Assembly: GCA_907165135.1 (NCBI GenBank)
Contig: OU015567.1
Location: 8,065,001-8,129,000, forward strand
Source: Oikopleura dioica
Lineage: Eukaryota; Chordata; Appendicularia; Copelata; Oikopleuridae
Length of the DNA stretch: 64,000 nt
Reading direction: 5' to 3'
Made by a program: the position numbers and the translations under genes
Shown: positions 35,236 to 45,605 of the stretch, piece after piece
Numbering within the stretch: the first letter of the stretch is position 1
Layout of the letters: each line of letters begins with the position of its first letter
The notes under the pieces: generated by a model
Told to the model about the DNA's origin: nothing
The model's database searches: none
What the model saw: the letters and a program-made list of their open reading frames with translations, nothing else

Positions 35236-36048
35236 TTTAACGGTTATAAAAATCTCACAATATAAGAAGTAAATATGGAAGTTCCGTAATGGAGATTTCT
35301 TGCTGGGAGCGATGGGAAAGGTTACGTCAACCAGACTGACAGTTGACAGCAAGTACTCTGAGTACAGATGACATCTGTGAAAACCGATCATCCTTCCTAG
35401 AACTTTCCTATATTACTGCAGATTGCTGTAACATCGTTATGTCAAAAACGTAAAACAAAAATGAAGGAAGTTTTCAAAGCCGTTTCCTTAACCACCTCGC
35501 GCCCTGCCATGCCGCTTAGAACTGATTTTCATCCTTCATCTGATAAACAACTTATCAGCTGTTCTAGAGATTCTCTTATTTATTGAGTAATAAATTCTAA
35601 ATTCACCGATTCGAGCCTTTATAAGAGCCCGTTTCCATAAATGCCGCCGGATGATCGAGAAGTGACGTATTTTGATGGACATTCATGAGGCCGTTGGATT
35701 TTCTGTGGGTGGAATCGAAGTATTGGTGGCATTTTGTAGAGGGCTGAGTATGAGAGGATTCTTTAATTTATAATTGTGAACAAGCGATAAAGCAAGATTT
35801 TCCAATGTTAATAACAAATAAATTAAAGGGGTATATAATCCCCCATCAATGATAGGCTATTATCGATTATATTTTTTATTATAAATTTTATACTTTAAAG
35901 TATGAATCCCATATGTAAAAACCATTTCCATCGGGGTGTCAAAGAACTGTTTTTGTAGTAGAGCTTGGAATGGCTTTTTGTCGATTTTTATGGTTCGTAT
36001 GAATCACCATTATATCTCACCGTAGAACCGGTTCAACCCGGACCAACT
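35236..36048. other. Intergenic
   Basis: AT-rich spacer between the SERINC stop and the unrecognised basic-protein gene. No gene, tRNA or clear repeat seen. Confidence 0.45.
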
Positions 36049-38549
36049 TTAGTGTCTTTGACAGAATTGTAGGTCAAGATATAATCTCCAGAGCCCTTCC
36101 TTTACGATTATCGTCAGTAAAGAAAGAAGCTGACATGCGCATGCCGTAGAAGCACGAACCCAGAAGATCGACATAGAACCATTAGCTATGAAAGAAAAGT
36201 CAAATAATGCAAATTCTACTTCAAACATACGACAACATGCCTTGATAGGTTAGTTATATACTATCGATACAACATACCAATATGGTCCATTTGGTCCGTA
36301 CGAAATCTTTCAGATGCGGCGGGGTCGAACCAGTTTGTCAAAGTAACCATCATATAGAACGAGCCGCATATAAATACAAAGTGCAAATGCCAGTATGTAT
36401 ACTTGAAGCTGTTCTTTTCATCGTCAATGTAAGGCGCATAAATTTCCTCCGGTGTCTTCGGTCTGAATCGGATTCTCTTACTTGCTTTAAGAGTCGAAAT
36501 TGTACCTTGAGACACATCTGTTTGAGCAATCCAAAAACATTGGGCGCGATGGAATCGTCAGGAACTCATTGAACTTTGCAACATTTATCACAGAGCTGTA
36601 GCAACCGGATAGTACCGCTATGAAGATGGAGAACCATTTGACAATATTTTCGATTTCGAAGACGAGTGCTTCCTCTGCAGAAACAGTTCTCGCGCCAAAG
36701 AAACTTTCATTCGGACTGATGTAACCCGATGAACGAGACGGATTCTTTTTAGAGATGCAGTGGAAATTCTAGTTAAAAGGGGCTGGATTATAAGCCTTTA
36801 TCAGTCTTTGTCTAAGAGAATTTTCTGTCTGGCCTTCAGACACAATATATCTGTTAAAATCGTTTATGAATCACAGCCGTAGACAAAATTACATGTTCGC
36901 GTCGACCAGTGCACCGATCCTGTTGGCTTAATATTTTCTCAACGAAGGTGAAATCCCGGCAGGACTCAGACTTATCCTTATTCGGATAGGAGTTGAGACT
37001 TGTACCAACCAGAAATGTTACGTAAAGGGTGAGAAGTGACGATTGTAAAACACTTAGACGAGTTCAAATGAGTTATGCTTGCGAAATCGCGATATTTTCA
37101 TTTCTGGGTTGTTATCTGCCCAGGAAGCAGGTTATCCCTGAGGAGACAGGCATATGATTTGCCGCATATCCTCTCTATCGCAGACTCGAAGTGGAGTCTT
37201 CTCGAATGGTTTAGACAAGGTTAAGTTCTCACTTTTACGCAACAATGTACGTCTGACTTAGTAATTTTCATAACTCTCTATGGATTTTTCCGCTAATATT
37301 TCGAACTCATGGCCAGATGAGGAAGTTTTCCTAAAAAAGAAATATCAGACTAATAAAATCTATAAGATCGCCCTTACGATAGATATAAGAAAGAAACTAA
37401 GACGGAAACCAGACTTAACGTCGCGTTTACTCCGAATATAGTCGCGTTGTAGACACAAGTCCTTCCGTCGGAGCTTTTTGTGAAGATGTGGAACATCAGA
37501 ACGTACGCACAAATGGAGATCCCTGGTAAAGTAATGACAAATTTCAATTATTTTTTCACGTGTTCTTTTGACGTATATTTTTATCGAACCTAGAGCGGAA
37601 ACTGAAATGGACTGAAATGAAACCAAAAAGTTCAGCGCGTTCTTTTTAAATCCTTTTCAGTCGCTAATAGCAGTAATCTCAAATGAATGACGTGAATCAC
37701 GAAGTAAGTCACTCGTTCCTGAAAAAAGGAGGGAAAGCGTCCAAATAAGAAGATTCCAGTGGTATCCGCGTTCAATAGCTGCTAGTTCCCAGCTGAGGGC
37801 AACATTTGTCGCCAAGTCATAGAGGCTTTTGGTGATTATTTCTAGGAGAAAATCGATGGCTACAGTAACCCGGATATCTCGTGCTCTGGAAGGTGTGGAT
37901 TAACTACTCCCGGTGTATATGATCATTTTCCATCAAATGTCATTAAATAATTAAAACTTTAGATTAAATCAGACGATAATCATCCCTCGAACCAGAATAA
38001 TTGAATAATTAGAAAAGCGCAACCGCCGGCGACTCCAATTATCATCAGTACATTCATCGCCGGTGAAATATTAACCTTGAACGTTGCGTACAAATTCACA
38101 AGCAAAAGGGCCGACTTCCAAAACCAAAATCCATTGTGCAGACGGGCAGAGACTGAGCGATTCGTTTTCGTGCCAACTGTTATGACGAGAAGCAAGAGAT
38201 GAAAGAATGACAAATTGAAGAAGATTCTGTAGATGCCAGCTGGAGCGGTAAGATCGTCGCAATGAAACGAAAAAGGTCTTCTGTAACCTTCCACGAATGT
38301 ATTGCAGACGAATGATGCATCGAAAAATCTAAGTGATAGACCTTTGTTAAGCTTGGCCTTGATGTACCTTTGCTTGACAATATCAGACAGAAGGAAGACA
38401 GATAAAGAAGTGAAGATGAACAATACAGAAACGTACATAAAACGAGTCCCTGTTGAAGCCTTTATAGGCCTTGTTATCGGATAAGACGACACTGCAATCA
38501 AATAGAAAATAAGATTACTCTTCCTTGATTCGAGTTGATCTTCATTCAC
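36049..38549 (-). CDS. SERINC: Serine incorporator family membrane protein
   Basis: Multi-pass membrane protein; SERINCs act as lipid scramblases. Matches in order: GIYRIFFNLSFFHLLLLVIT and ARLHNGFWFWKSALLLVNLY (family AAVHNGFWFFK); LATNVALSWELAAIERG (family DFAHSWNESW); VLMFHIFTKSSDGRTCVYNA; KNSFKYTYWHLHFVFICGSF then YMMVTLTNWFDP (family IMMTLTSWYSPD); and a last exon IFWVRASTACACQLLSLL (family WVKISSSWVCLLLYVW) with TAA 36049. The sequence is quite divergent and cut into many exons. The start is uncertain: ATG 38549 gives MNEDQLESRKSNLIF, while a more upstream ATG (MGWYWGGDYFRCSSYF) looks more like the usual MG...C start. It is divergent with peptide copy 2. A relic of one exon lies at 29.5 kb. 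Confidence 0.82.
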
Positions 38550-38754
38550 TTATTCAATTCAAGTTTATCCGCTCCTGAAGTAGCTGGAGCAGCGAAAGTA
38601 GTCACCTCCCCAGTACCAACCCATCGTAGACCGTGGATCGTCTTCGCCCTTCCTTTTTTGAATTTGTCTAGCTCTTTAGCGCTGATCTACTTTTACGTGG
38701 TCCGCCTATCCTTTGCGTATCAGGTAAAAAAGATCTTCTTTGGTCAAACCAGAG

Positions 38755-38830
38755 CGCCTCAAGTGAGTGCGCCCAAGAGCGCTCTCCCCAAATCATACTT
38801 CGGCAGCAGCTATAAAAAGACCGTCAGCGA
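38755..38830 (+). promoter_or_regulatory. Conserved promoter of peptide copy 2
   Basis: GAGCGCCTCAAGTGAGTG, AGAGCGCTCTC, AAATCATACTT, then TATAAAAAG at 38811-38819, about 52 bp before the ATG. The same order of words is found upstream of copy 1 (30549-30625, minus). Confidence 0.65.
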
Positions 38831-38869
38831 GACTAGAAGGCATAACAAAACAACCACAAAAACATAAAA

Positions 38870-39097
38870 ATGAACTTCCTCGCTCTCATCTTCGCTCTTA
38901 TGCAAATCACAACCGCCTCTCGAATAATCACTAAATCATCTGTTTGCAACTTCGATGTCTGCAACAAATGCGACGAAGTCGTCTCCCAAAACCGACCTAG
39001 TTTCCAAAAAACCGTCATGAAATGCAAGATCATTCTCAACCCAGAATTGAACTGCTGCAACGCATATCTCCGACCCAGCAACTCAATCATTTACTAA
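38870..39097 (+). CDS. Secreted six-cysteine peptide, copy 2
   Basis: Single-exon 75-residue product with signal peptide MNFLALIFALMQITTASR and mature part with six Cys (CNFDVCNKC, KC, CC) ending LRPSNSIIY; 67 of 75 residues equal copy 1. Differences cluster in the signal peptide and in the middle loop (RPSFQKTVMK against RPGYQKTVSK). A canonical TATA box and a short A-rich leader precede it, suggesting strong or tissue-specific transcription. It sits between SERINC (divergent) and MCMBP (convergent). No known family recognised. Confidence 0.82.
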   Translation: MNFLALIFALMQITTASRIITKSSVCNFDVCNKCDEVVSQNRPSFQKTVMKCKIILNPELNCCNAYLRPSNSIIY

Positions 39098-39354
39098 ACA
39101 ATCTACAAAACTGATTCTTTCACTTAACACTCTCCTTTCAATCATTGTACATTTACTTTCAAACATTCCGAATCAAATACAATCTCCTGATTATTCAAAA
39201 ATTACCTTTTGTCATTCTTTCTTCAAGCAAAACTCCTAGCACTTAAAATTCAATCTAAAACAGTTTGAATTAAAAAAATGAAAGAGTTAAATGAGGCAGT
39301 GTTACAACATAAATGTGAGTTCTGTGACAGTGAGAAAAACATGTAGATAGGCTC

Positions 39355-42250
39355 CTAGTTTCTGTCCTGAAGCTTTTTGATCATTTCACGAGCTTCTTCG
39401 AGGTATTCTTTCTTGCAGCTTGATGAGCCGCGCCCAATTGCCAGTGCCCTGAGAAAATTTAGTGTGTGTTAGCAAACTTGAAATAAAACATGAAGAGTTT
39501 TAATCCCAAAAATGATCACTGCAAAAATTTGCAATACGTCACAGTGTGACTGTCATATACCGGTTATATCATGAGACGATTGTATCTGTTAAAATTTTCT
39601 CATTCTATTTTAGGTGAAATCATGGAAGAATCAGCGAATCATTCGTCCAAAATTTGAATTTTAGGTCTATGACATTTCATCCCGGGTCTTAAAATGTGCC
39701 TTGTTGTCTATTCTTTTGGGCATTTCACAGTGCTTCTCAATGATTATAGATTTGAAAAAAAAATCCAAATCATACTGATGACGCTTGCGCTCGGTGACTC
39801 GTCGATTTACCTGGCGAGCACTAGAAGTTGATGAAGCTCTTTTACTCCTAGTTTTTCGTTCGCGCGTCTGGACTCAATTATAAAGTTCTGGACCATTTGC
39901 TCGTCTCCTACTTCGTAAGGACTTGATCTGCAAGAAACAAGGTACGATCGGATTTTTGCTAAAGATAATCAAGATATGTCTAATTTGTTTGTACATTACC
40001 GTAGATACAGGAGCCCCGGGCAGTATCGAGCAATCGCTGAAAGTACTCTTCAATGTTCAAGTCAATGTCTGATTTCACCAAAACGGAGTAATCTAAAGTT
40101 GTTCACTTGGTCGAGCGAAAAAACGGAAGCGCTCCTTACCAAACGGAAGCAAAGGCTTTCCCTTAGAGATGACAAGGCAATTTGAATCAACTTCAAAGTC
40201 CTTCTTGTAGAACTGGTAGTCGAATTCAAGTTTTTGTTCTTCCGAGGGTCTCGTTTGGAAAATCATTATTAAAAAAAACCGTGAGAAAACCGTTCCTTCA
40301 ATTAAAAGCTTGAGGGTTTCAATATTTTTCATTCCAACTTGCGTCAAATTTCCAGCGCTTATGCCACATTCATTTAGGACCATCAGTGTTCCAGGCTTTT
40401 TAACGGATAAAAACGCACAGTATTTATACTTTCAATTTGCTTCTGTTGATTTTTAGGGCTTCCTGGATCTCTCCTGGATTTTTCACTTTTTTCAATCTCT
40501 CGGAAAATTACTTCGTCCTAGTCTAGGACTCCTAGACCTTCCGTTACCCGAGAAAGGCGTTTAAAAATGAAAAATGCTGGATTTCATTCAAAATTTTCCC
40601 TCAAAGCGGGTGTCGATGCGGGGGAATGGCATTTTTGCCTTCGCTAAGGAGCTTTTTCAGTGGAAAAGAAAGCATTTCCAGTCAAAAGGCTCCTATTTTT
40701 CGTTTCAATGGTAATGGAATATTAACTGCTAGACAGTCCTGCACCTTTGAGATATGAGCTAAGGTCGGTCCGCGATCCTGGGTAGAAATATCAGAATGAA
40801 GTAGCTCCTCATCCTCGTAGTTCTTCGTCGGCGCCAATGGTCGCTTATTGAGGTAATCGATTGAGAGAGGTAGTGTGGTGAGTGATGGAACAATTTCTTT
40901 GAGAACTCTTTCGATGCCAATGAAACAGCTTTCGCAATCTTAAGTTGGGCTTACTAGAAGATTAATAGAAGACGTACGATGAATAGTTGCGATTTTTATG
41001 TATGGGATTCTGATGTTGTCATAAATGTTTGATTTTGATTTGGCTCGATAGACTAAAGTCCGTGATAATTATATTATCTATATTAAATATAGATAATATA
41101 TTATATTATATTTAGCTATGCTTATCACGTTCAATTAGGGTCACGTTTTTAAGCTACATAGGGAAATTGATAAGTCGTATACGTTCGTAAGTCTATCCAC
41201 GAGAAATTTACGTGAGCTCGCGTCTAGAGTTTCCAAGAACACCTTCCACAGTTTTGTCTATTTAATTTAGTTGAGCAGACAGTTATAGATAACTAAATGG
41301 AAACGTTTTGAAAAAATAATTGTTTTATCATCCTCGTTATGGAATTGAATTTATTTGCCAGGTGAGGAGCGTAAATTGAAAATACATCTTTTTCGGTAGA
41401 CGTAGAATCGGATGAATTGCCATAATAAGAATTGATTTATTCTAAGCCTTTCCTGCTGTATCCTTTAGATTCAAATTCAGTGTTATTGGCCCTAGAATGA
41501 CTTCAGCTCTGCGCATGTAAATCGATGAGACAAGTGAGCAAAGCAAAAACTTCGCAGCAAAACGATCTCCCAACAGCGTTTGTGACAGCAATCCTAAAGT
41601 GTCTTCGAAGAGCGTTTCCTTTGGAGGCAATTCATTTTCGTCGGCCAAACTTTTTGGCCCAGTCTGTTTGGCTTCGATCACGTGAAGGCTTCCAGAATTT
41701 CTTTGAACAGGGTCTCTTTCAGAAGAACTTTGAAAATGAATTCGAAAAAGAGGCAACTCGATTAATCCATAATTTATTTATGCTACGTAAAAGACGTTTC
41801 CTGTCATCCTCAGATGGGTAAAATATCGCACGAACATGATAAACCGTAAGCACTTTGAGAGGCACATCCGCATACATCTTCAGCACGAATTTGGAATCCT
41901 TGCTGAACTCGAGCTTGTCGTCGTTGTGCGATTCTTCCGATTTTGAATTGTACATTTTCTGCCATCGAACTTCCGCCCATTCAGTGTCATTATTGGGAAT
42001 GCGAGCGAGGTAGCAATTTCGGTCACGGGCGTTTTCGAAGTTTGTTTCTTCTACTCTCTCGCAATTTTCTAAACTTCTGCGTTAACATTTCGAAAATACA
42101 GAATGGAGTAGAACTAGGCTTGACGGCAGGTTCCTCGAAAGGTAATACGTTGTGCTTACAGTAATCAAATTTTCCGAATTTTCCTTCAGCGAAATATTTG
42201 CGTTATATATATACGCTCGTCCGAGCAGTCGATAATAATTAACATCCGCT
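39355..42250 (-). CDS. MCMBP: MCM-complex-binding protein
   Basis: Nuclear factor that binds MCM3-7 and helps load or unload the replicative helicase. Motifs in order: EGKFGKFDYCKHNVLPFEEP and ETNFENARDRNCYLARIPNN (family TTLERQTFYCVPVPGES); KMYADVPLKVLTVYHVRAIF (family KVYEDWDCFKVNDILELYGI); LLSQTLLGDRFAAKFLLCSL then VSSIYMRRAEV (family [20 protein letters not shown]); LPLSIDYLNKRPLAPTKNYE; MVLNECGISAGNLTQVGMKN; DYQFYKKDFEVDSNCLVISK then GKPLLPF; and VKELHQLLVLARALAIGRGS (family DLHQLLVVARCLSLS). TAG 39355. The N-terminal exon is unclear: the ORF at 42480-42831 may be it. Two relics of the C-terminal exon lie at 29.7 and 30.9 kb. Confidence 0.83.
41068..41112. repeat. AT palindrome
   Basis: ATTATCTATATTAAATATAG ATAAT is close to a perfect palindrome within an MCMBP intron, flanked by TATATTA repeats. 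Confidence 0.45.
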
Positions 42251-42355
42251 ATCGTCATTATAAGGGGATCGAGGTTTTTTCGTGGAAAATAAGCTTCCGT
42301 CGATTATCCTGTATCTCCTAATATTGACGATAACGGAGGTTAATTATCATCGCTG
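42230..42355. repeat. Hairpin repeat (MITE-like) in MCMBP 5' region
   Basis: ATAATTAACATCCGCTATCG TCATTAT at about 42234 pairs imperfectly with the inverse sequence ending GGAGGTTAATTAT near 42345. Arms about 35 bp, loop about 45 bp. Confidence 0.45.
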
Positions 42356-42479
42356 AACGAAATTCCTCGAAGATTTTTGCGAAAATTTGGATAGGTGTAA
42401 TTTCAAATATGGTCAAGCTCACGAATCGGATATCATCAAATACGGTCAGAAGAAGATCGATCATCAAGGCCTGAGAAAA

Positions 42480-42831
42480 CAATACCTGGTATGTCCACTG
42501 ATTCACGAAAAGCGGTAACGCACTCTATTCTCTCTCCTGTCGTTTTATCTTTGAATGTGAGCGTTGGAAAGAAGATCTCCTGGTCAATATGGTCGATGAT
42601 TAAAAACCTGGTCGAGATAAATTGACCAGAAGAGGTATTTTTGTTCAACGGTGGGGGCCGAGCGCTCTCTGGAATTTCGGAATGCAAAATTGAAATTTCT
42701 AACTGCTGGAATCTAGTCTTGCTTGGAACTAACATTTCCATCCGCTTTCCTAATCCTTTGAACAAGAGACTCACATCTTTCGTCCAGCTTTCCGAGTTGA
42801 AAAGCTGCGGCTCGTTCGGCAGAAGCATCAT
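42480..42831 (-). CDS. Coding exon of unclear gene, possibly MCMBP N-terminus
   Basis: ATG 42831 opens MMLLPNEPQLFNSESWTKDV and stays open for 131 codons with coding-like composition (FISTRFLIIDHIDQEIFFPT, LTFKDKTTGERIECV), ending at a likely donor near 42450. It starts 124 bp below the CFAP20 stop, an operon-like distance, and lies just upstream of the recognisable MCMBP exons. I cannot align it convincingly to the MCMBP N-terminus. The motif FPTLTFKDK is similar to YPTLEFKHK in the gene at 45606-46993, so the two may instead be related. Confidence 0.5.
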
Positions 42832-42954
42832 TTTTTAAACGAATTCTCTTTCTTGATTGCAAGGTTTAATTTCAAACTTAGAAATTGCAGACGAAAATTT
42901 CGTCACGAAATCATTCAGCGTTGGCAGTTAAAGTCAGTTTTCAAATCTAGAGTT

Positions 42955-44341
42955 TCAGTTAGCAGCGGTCTCGGATGACTGTTGCACGGGGAGATACAGT
43001 TTGAACTCGGCTGGCAGCTCATCTTCAGAATACAGCCGGTCGGAGAAATAAATGCTGAATGAGTTCTTTATAAAGATTTGGAAAAGAAGACTTACCGTCT
43101 AAGTCTGCAGGAGGAATGAATCGTTATTCTATCAGTACATTTGTATTCTGTCAATTTGATCAATTATCATTTTTTCGTCATAGAAAAACCATCAAATCTG
43201 GGAAAAATATTAGAAAAAACGGCGCTTCTATGGTTTTTTTCATAATCAAAATTTGCAATCCTAAAATAGCATGTTTCCTTCGATTTTTAAACGATTCCGT
43301 CAATCTTAAAATCTGCACCACAAGCTGTCTTTCCACTAGTTTTCGGAGGGCAGACAAATGAGATTCTTAATTTAAAGAAAGAATAACCGTCTATATTCTT
43401 AAAAATTGTGTAAGATTGCATAAGTTTTCAATTTCAAATATAAAAAGAATCTCCTTTGTCTACCCACGGAAAACCTGCAGAAATTAAGCTTGTGGTGCAG
43501 ACTTTCGAATTGACGGAATAATTTGAATGACCTTTTCCTGTTCCATACGCTCTTTTGCAAAAATCCTTCAAGTTGATGCAAATCTGATTCCATCCATCGT
43601 CCATCCTCAGGGGCATCGTGCAAATAAACGGTTTTATCCGAGTCGCTAGAATTTTCATTCTCAAGTTTTGAAAATATTTCTGAAGATTACTTGATTGATA
43701 ATTTGACGATCGAAAGCGCCTGGTTATATTCTTGTCGTCGGTGATTTGAATCTCAAAAGAAAAGTATTTTTCATATTCTTCACTACTAGAATTATGTAGG
43801 GCAAAGTAATTCCCAAATTGTCGGAAGCATTGGTCGGACAACTGATGTAGGTTTCGGCTAGTTTTTCGGAGTCGATTTCGATCACGGAGGAGGAAATATC
43901 GTTGTCGCCAACTCGTTTTACGTGCCCTAGAATTAAGTCTTCAGTAATGAGCCCATATTTCAAGAGTCAAGATGTGATTGCATCAATTAAGGGCAACCCG
44001 CTCACGGAGATTTCATCGCTTCTCGCCGCCATCTCAAACTCTAAAGTCAGTTTTTTTCTACATAAAAAGGCTCGAGTCCATAAGGTCACGTGTCTAGACT
44101 CTGTACGTATGAGAAGTAGCTTTTTATGGAAAATCTAGAGTCATGTTACATCTTGTAACTTACATATAGAAACCCGCGTGAGAGGCATTACAACTAGAGT
44201 TATAGATATCCCAATGATTATAGATCAGCATGATTTGTCCTACTCACCCTGGTCAACATTTATATCCCACAGCTGCAATGGTTTACTTCCAAGCGAATAT
44301 AGAACCGACAAAAATCCAGTTTGAAAGGTATTTTTGAACAT
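42955..44341 (-). CDS. CFAP20: Cilia- and flagella-associated protein 20 (BUG22)
   Basis: Microtubule inner protein of the axoneme seam. Exon 1 (44341-44250) [29 protein letters not shown]. Then [91 protein letters not shown] and [11 protein letters not shown]. After a roughly 390-bp intron, [12 protein letters not shown] joins [20 protein letters not shown] and LPVQ, TGA 42955. These are near-invariant CFAP20 sequences, and all the usual 193 residues are accounted for. The ATG directly follows TTTTAAG|A, a possible trans-splice site. The long intron contains an inverted partial copy of the neighbouring intron start. Confidence 0.94.
43295..43525. repeat. Inverted repeat in the CFAP20 intron
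   Basis: The plus strand 43297-43375 (ATTCCGTCAATCTTAAAATC...TGCACCACAAGCTG) matches the reverse of 43440-43524 (ATTCCGTCAATTCGAAAGTC...TGCACCACAAGCTT). The arms are about 80 bp at roughly 80% identity, separated by about 65 bp. Confidence 0.65.
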
Positions 44342-44676
44342 TCTTAAAATTCATCTCGTTAGGGTTATAAGACGGAAATTTATACACAGTAAAAGAATGA
44401 GATATCAAAGCGGATAGTATTGCACAAAAAACGCGGAAGTTGAAAAATCTAAATTGAAGAATTTTTGGCTTTAGAGGTGGCTGACAGAAGACTCTGTCGG
44501 GAGATTGGGGCGGAGATTGAGGACGGATTCTCTTTTTATTTCTTTCATTTGGGACAAGTAATCTTCTTCTTTCAAAAGCGTTAAGAAATACTAAACTGTT
44601 TATAAAAATACAATGTGGTATATAAAGCTTACAGTTTAAATCTTTAGAAAATGAATGACAGGATCGTCGTTAAAGG

Positions 44677-45494
44677 CTGGGCTCGGCAACCTGTGTCAGG
44701 GACAGGAACAGGGACAGGGTTTCCCTCTCCGTGACCCATATTTTACACAGGCACTCAGGACAGGACCAAAAAATCTTCCTTTTTTACACAGGAAGACAGG
44801 ACAGGTTTTTTAGACAGGTCAGGAAACAGGTTTTCTAGACAGGTCAGGAAACAGGTCCTGACTCAGGAGGAAAAACAGGAATTTTTTTGATCAAAGAATT
44901 TAAGAAAAATTCTAATTTTAAGAATTTTATAACCATTTGGTTCATTGCACAGATTAAAAATTGGCCATTCTTGCGCGAAATTTCTTGGCAATTGATTCTT
45001 GACTTCAAATAATGAGTAAAAGAGACTTCGTAACATATGAGGTAAAAGTAAGTAAGTAGTAATAACCTGCAAGTGTCACTTTCACTTAAATAAAAATAGA
45101 ATTGGTAAAGTTAACCGGGTTAACATCAATTTCGACGCTCTGAATTTCCAATGAAGTTCCTGAATATAAAACGCTACGATCTGTTTATAATAATGATGTT
45201 TTTGGCGTTGTTTCTTATAAATTATTTTGCGAATCTAGACTATTGAAGCCTGTTTCCTGACCTAATTAAACAGGAACCTGTCTCAACTCAGGCCCTAGCA
45301 GGAAAATCAGGCCTGTCTTTAGTCAGGGACAGGGACAGGAACAGGGTTTCGAGCTTTTAATCCCGATTTTGGACAGGTACACAGGACAGGGCCAAAAAAC
45401 ATCCCTATTTTACTCAGGTACACAGGACAGGGTCCCAAAAACAGGAAACAGGTCCTGTCTAAGGTTTTTAGACAGGTCAGGATGCCGAGCCCAG
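44677..45494. mobile_element. Non-autonomous element with 8-bp target duplication, ACAGG-rich
   Basis: It begins CTGGGCTCGGCAACCTG and ends CAGGATGCCGAGCCCAG (inverse CTGGGCTCGGCATCCTG). GTTAAAGG flanks both sides (44669-44676 and 45495-45502), a perfect 8-bp duplication. The subterminal parts (about 200-260 bp each side) are full of GACAGG/ACAGGT words; the middle is AT-rich without a transposase. An 8-bp duplication points to hAT or a similar superfamily. The short element at 13732-13845 has nearly the same ends. Confidence 0.8.
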
Positions 45495-45605
45495 GTTAAA
45501 GGTTAGCATATGTCACATGAGTTATTGACGTAAATAAGTTTATTTTTCTTATTTTTAAATCTGGTTTCCTCAGGAAACTTTCCTGTAGGACCAGGGAAAA
45601 CCAAA

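Noticed and set aside
41525-41821. 98-codon plus frame
   Set aside because: Antisense to MCMBP exons with clear LLGDRFAAKFLL homology.
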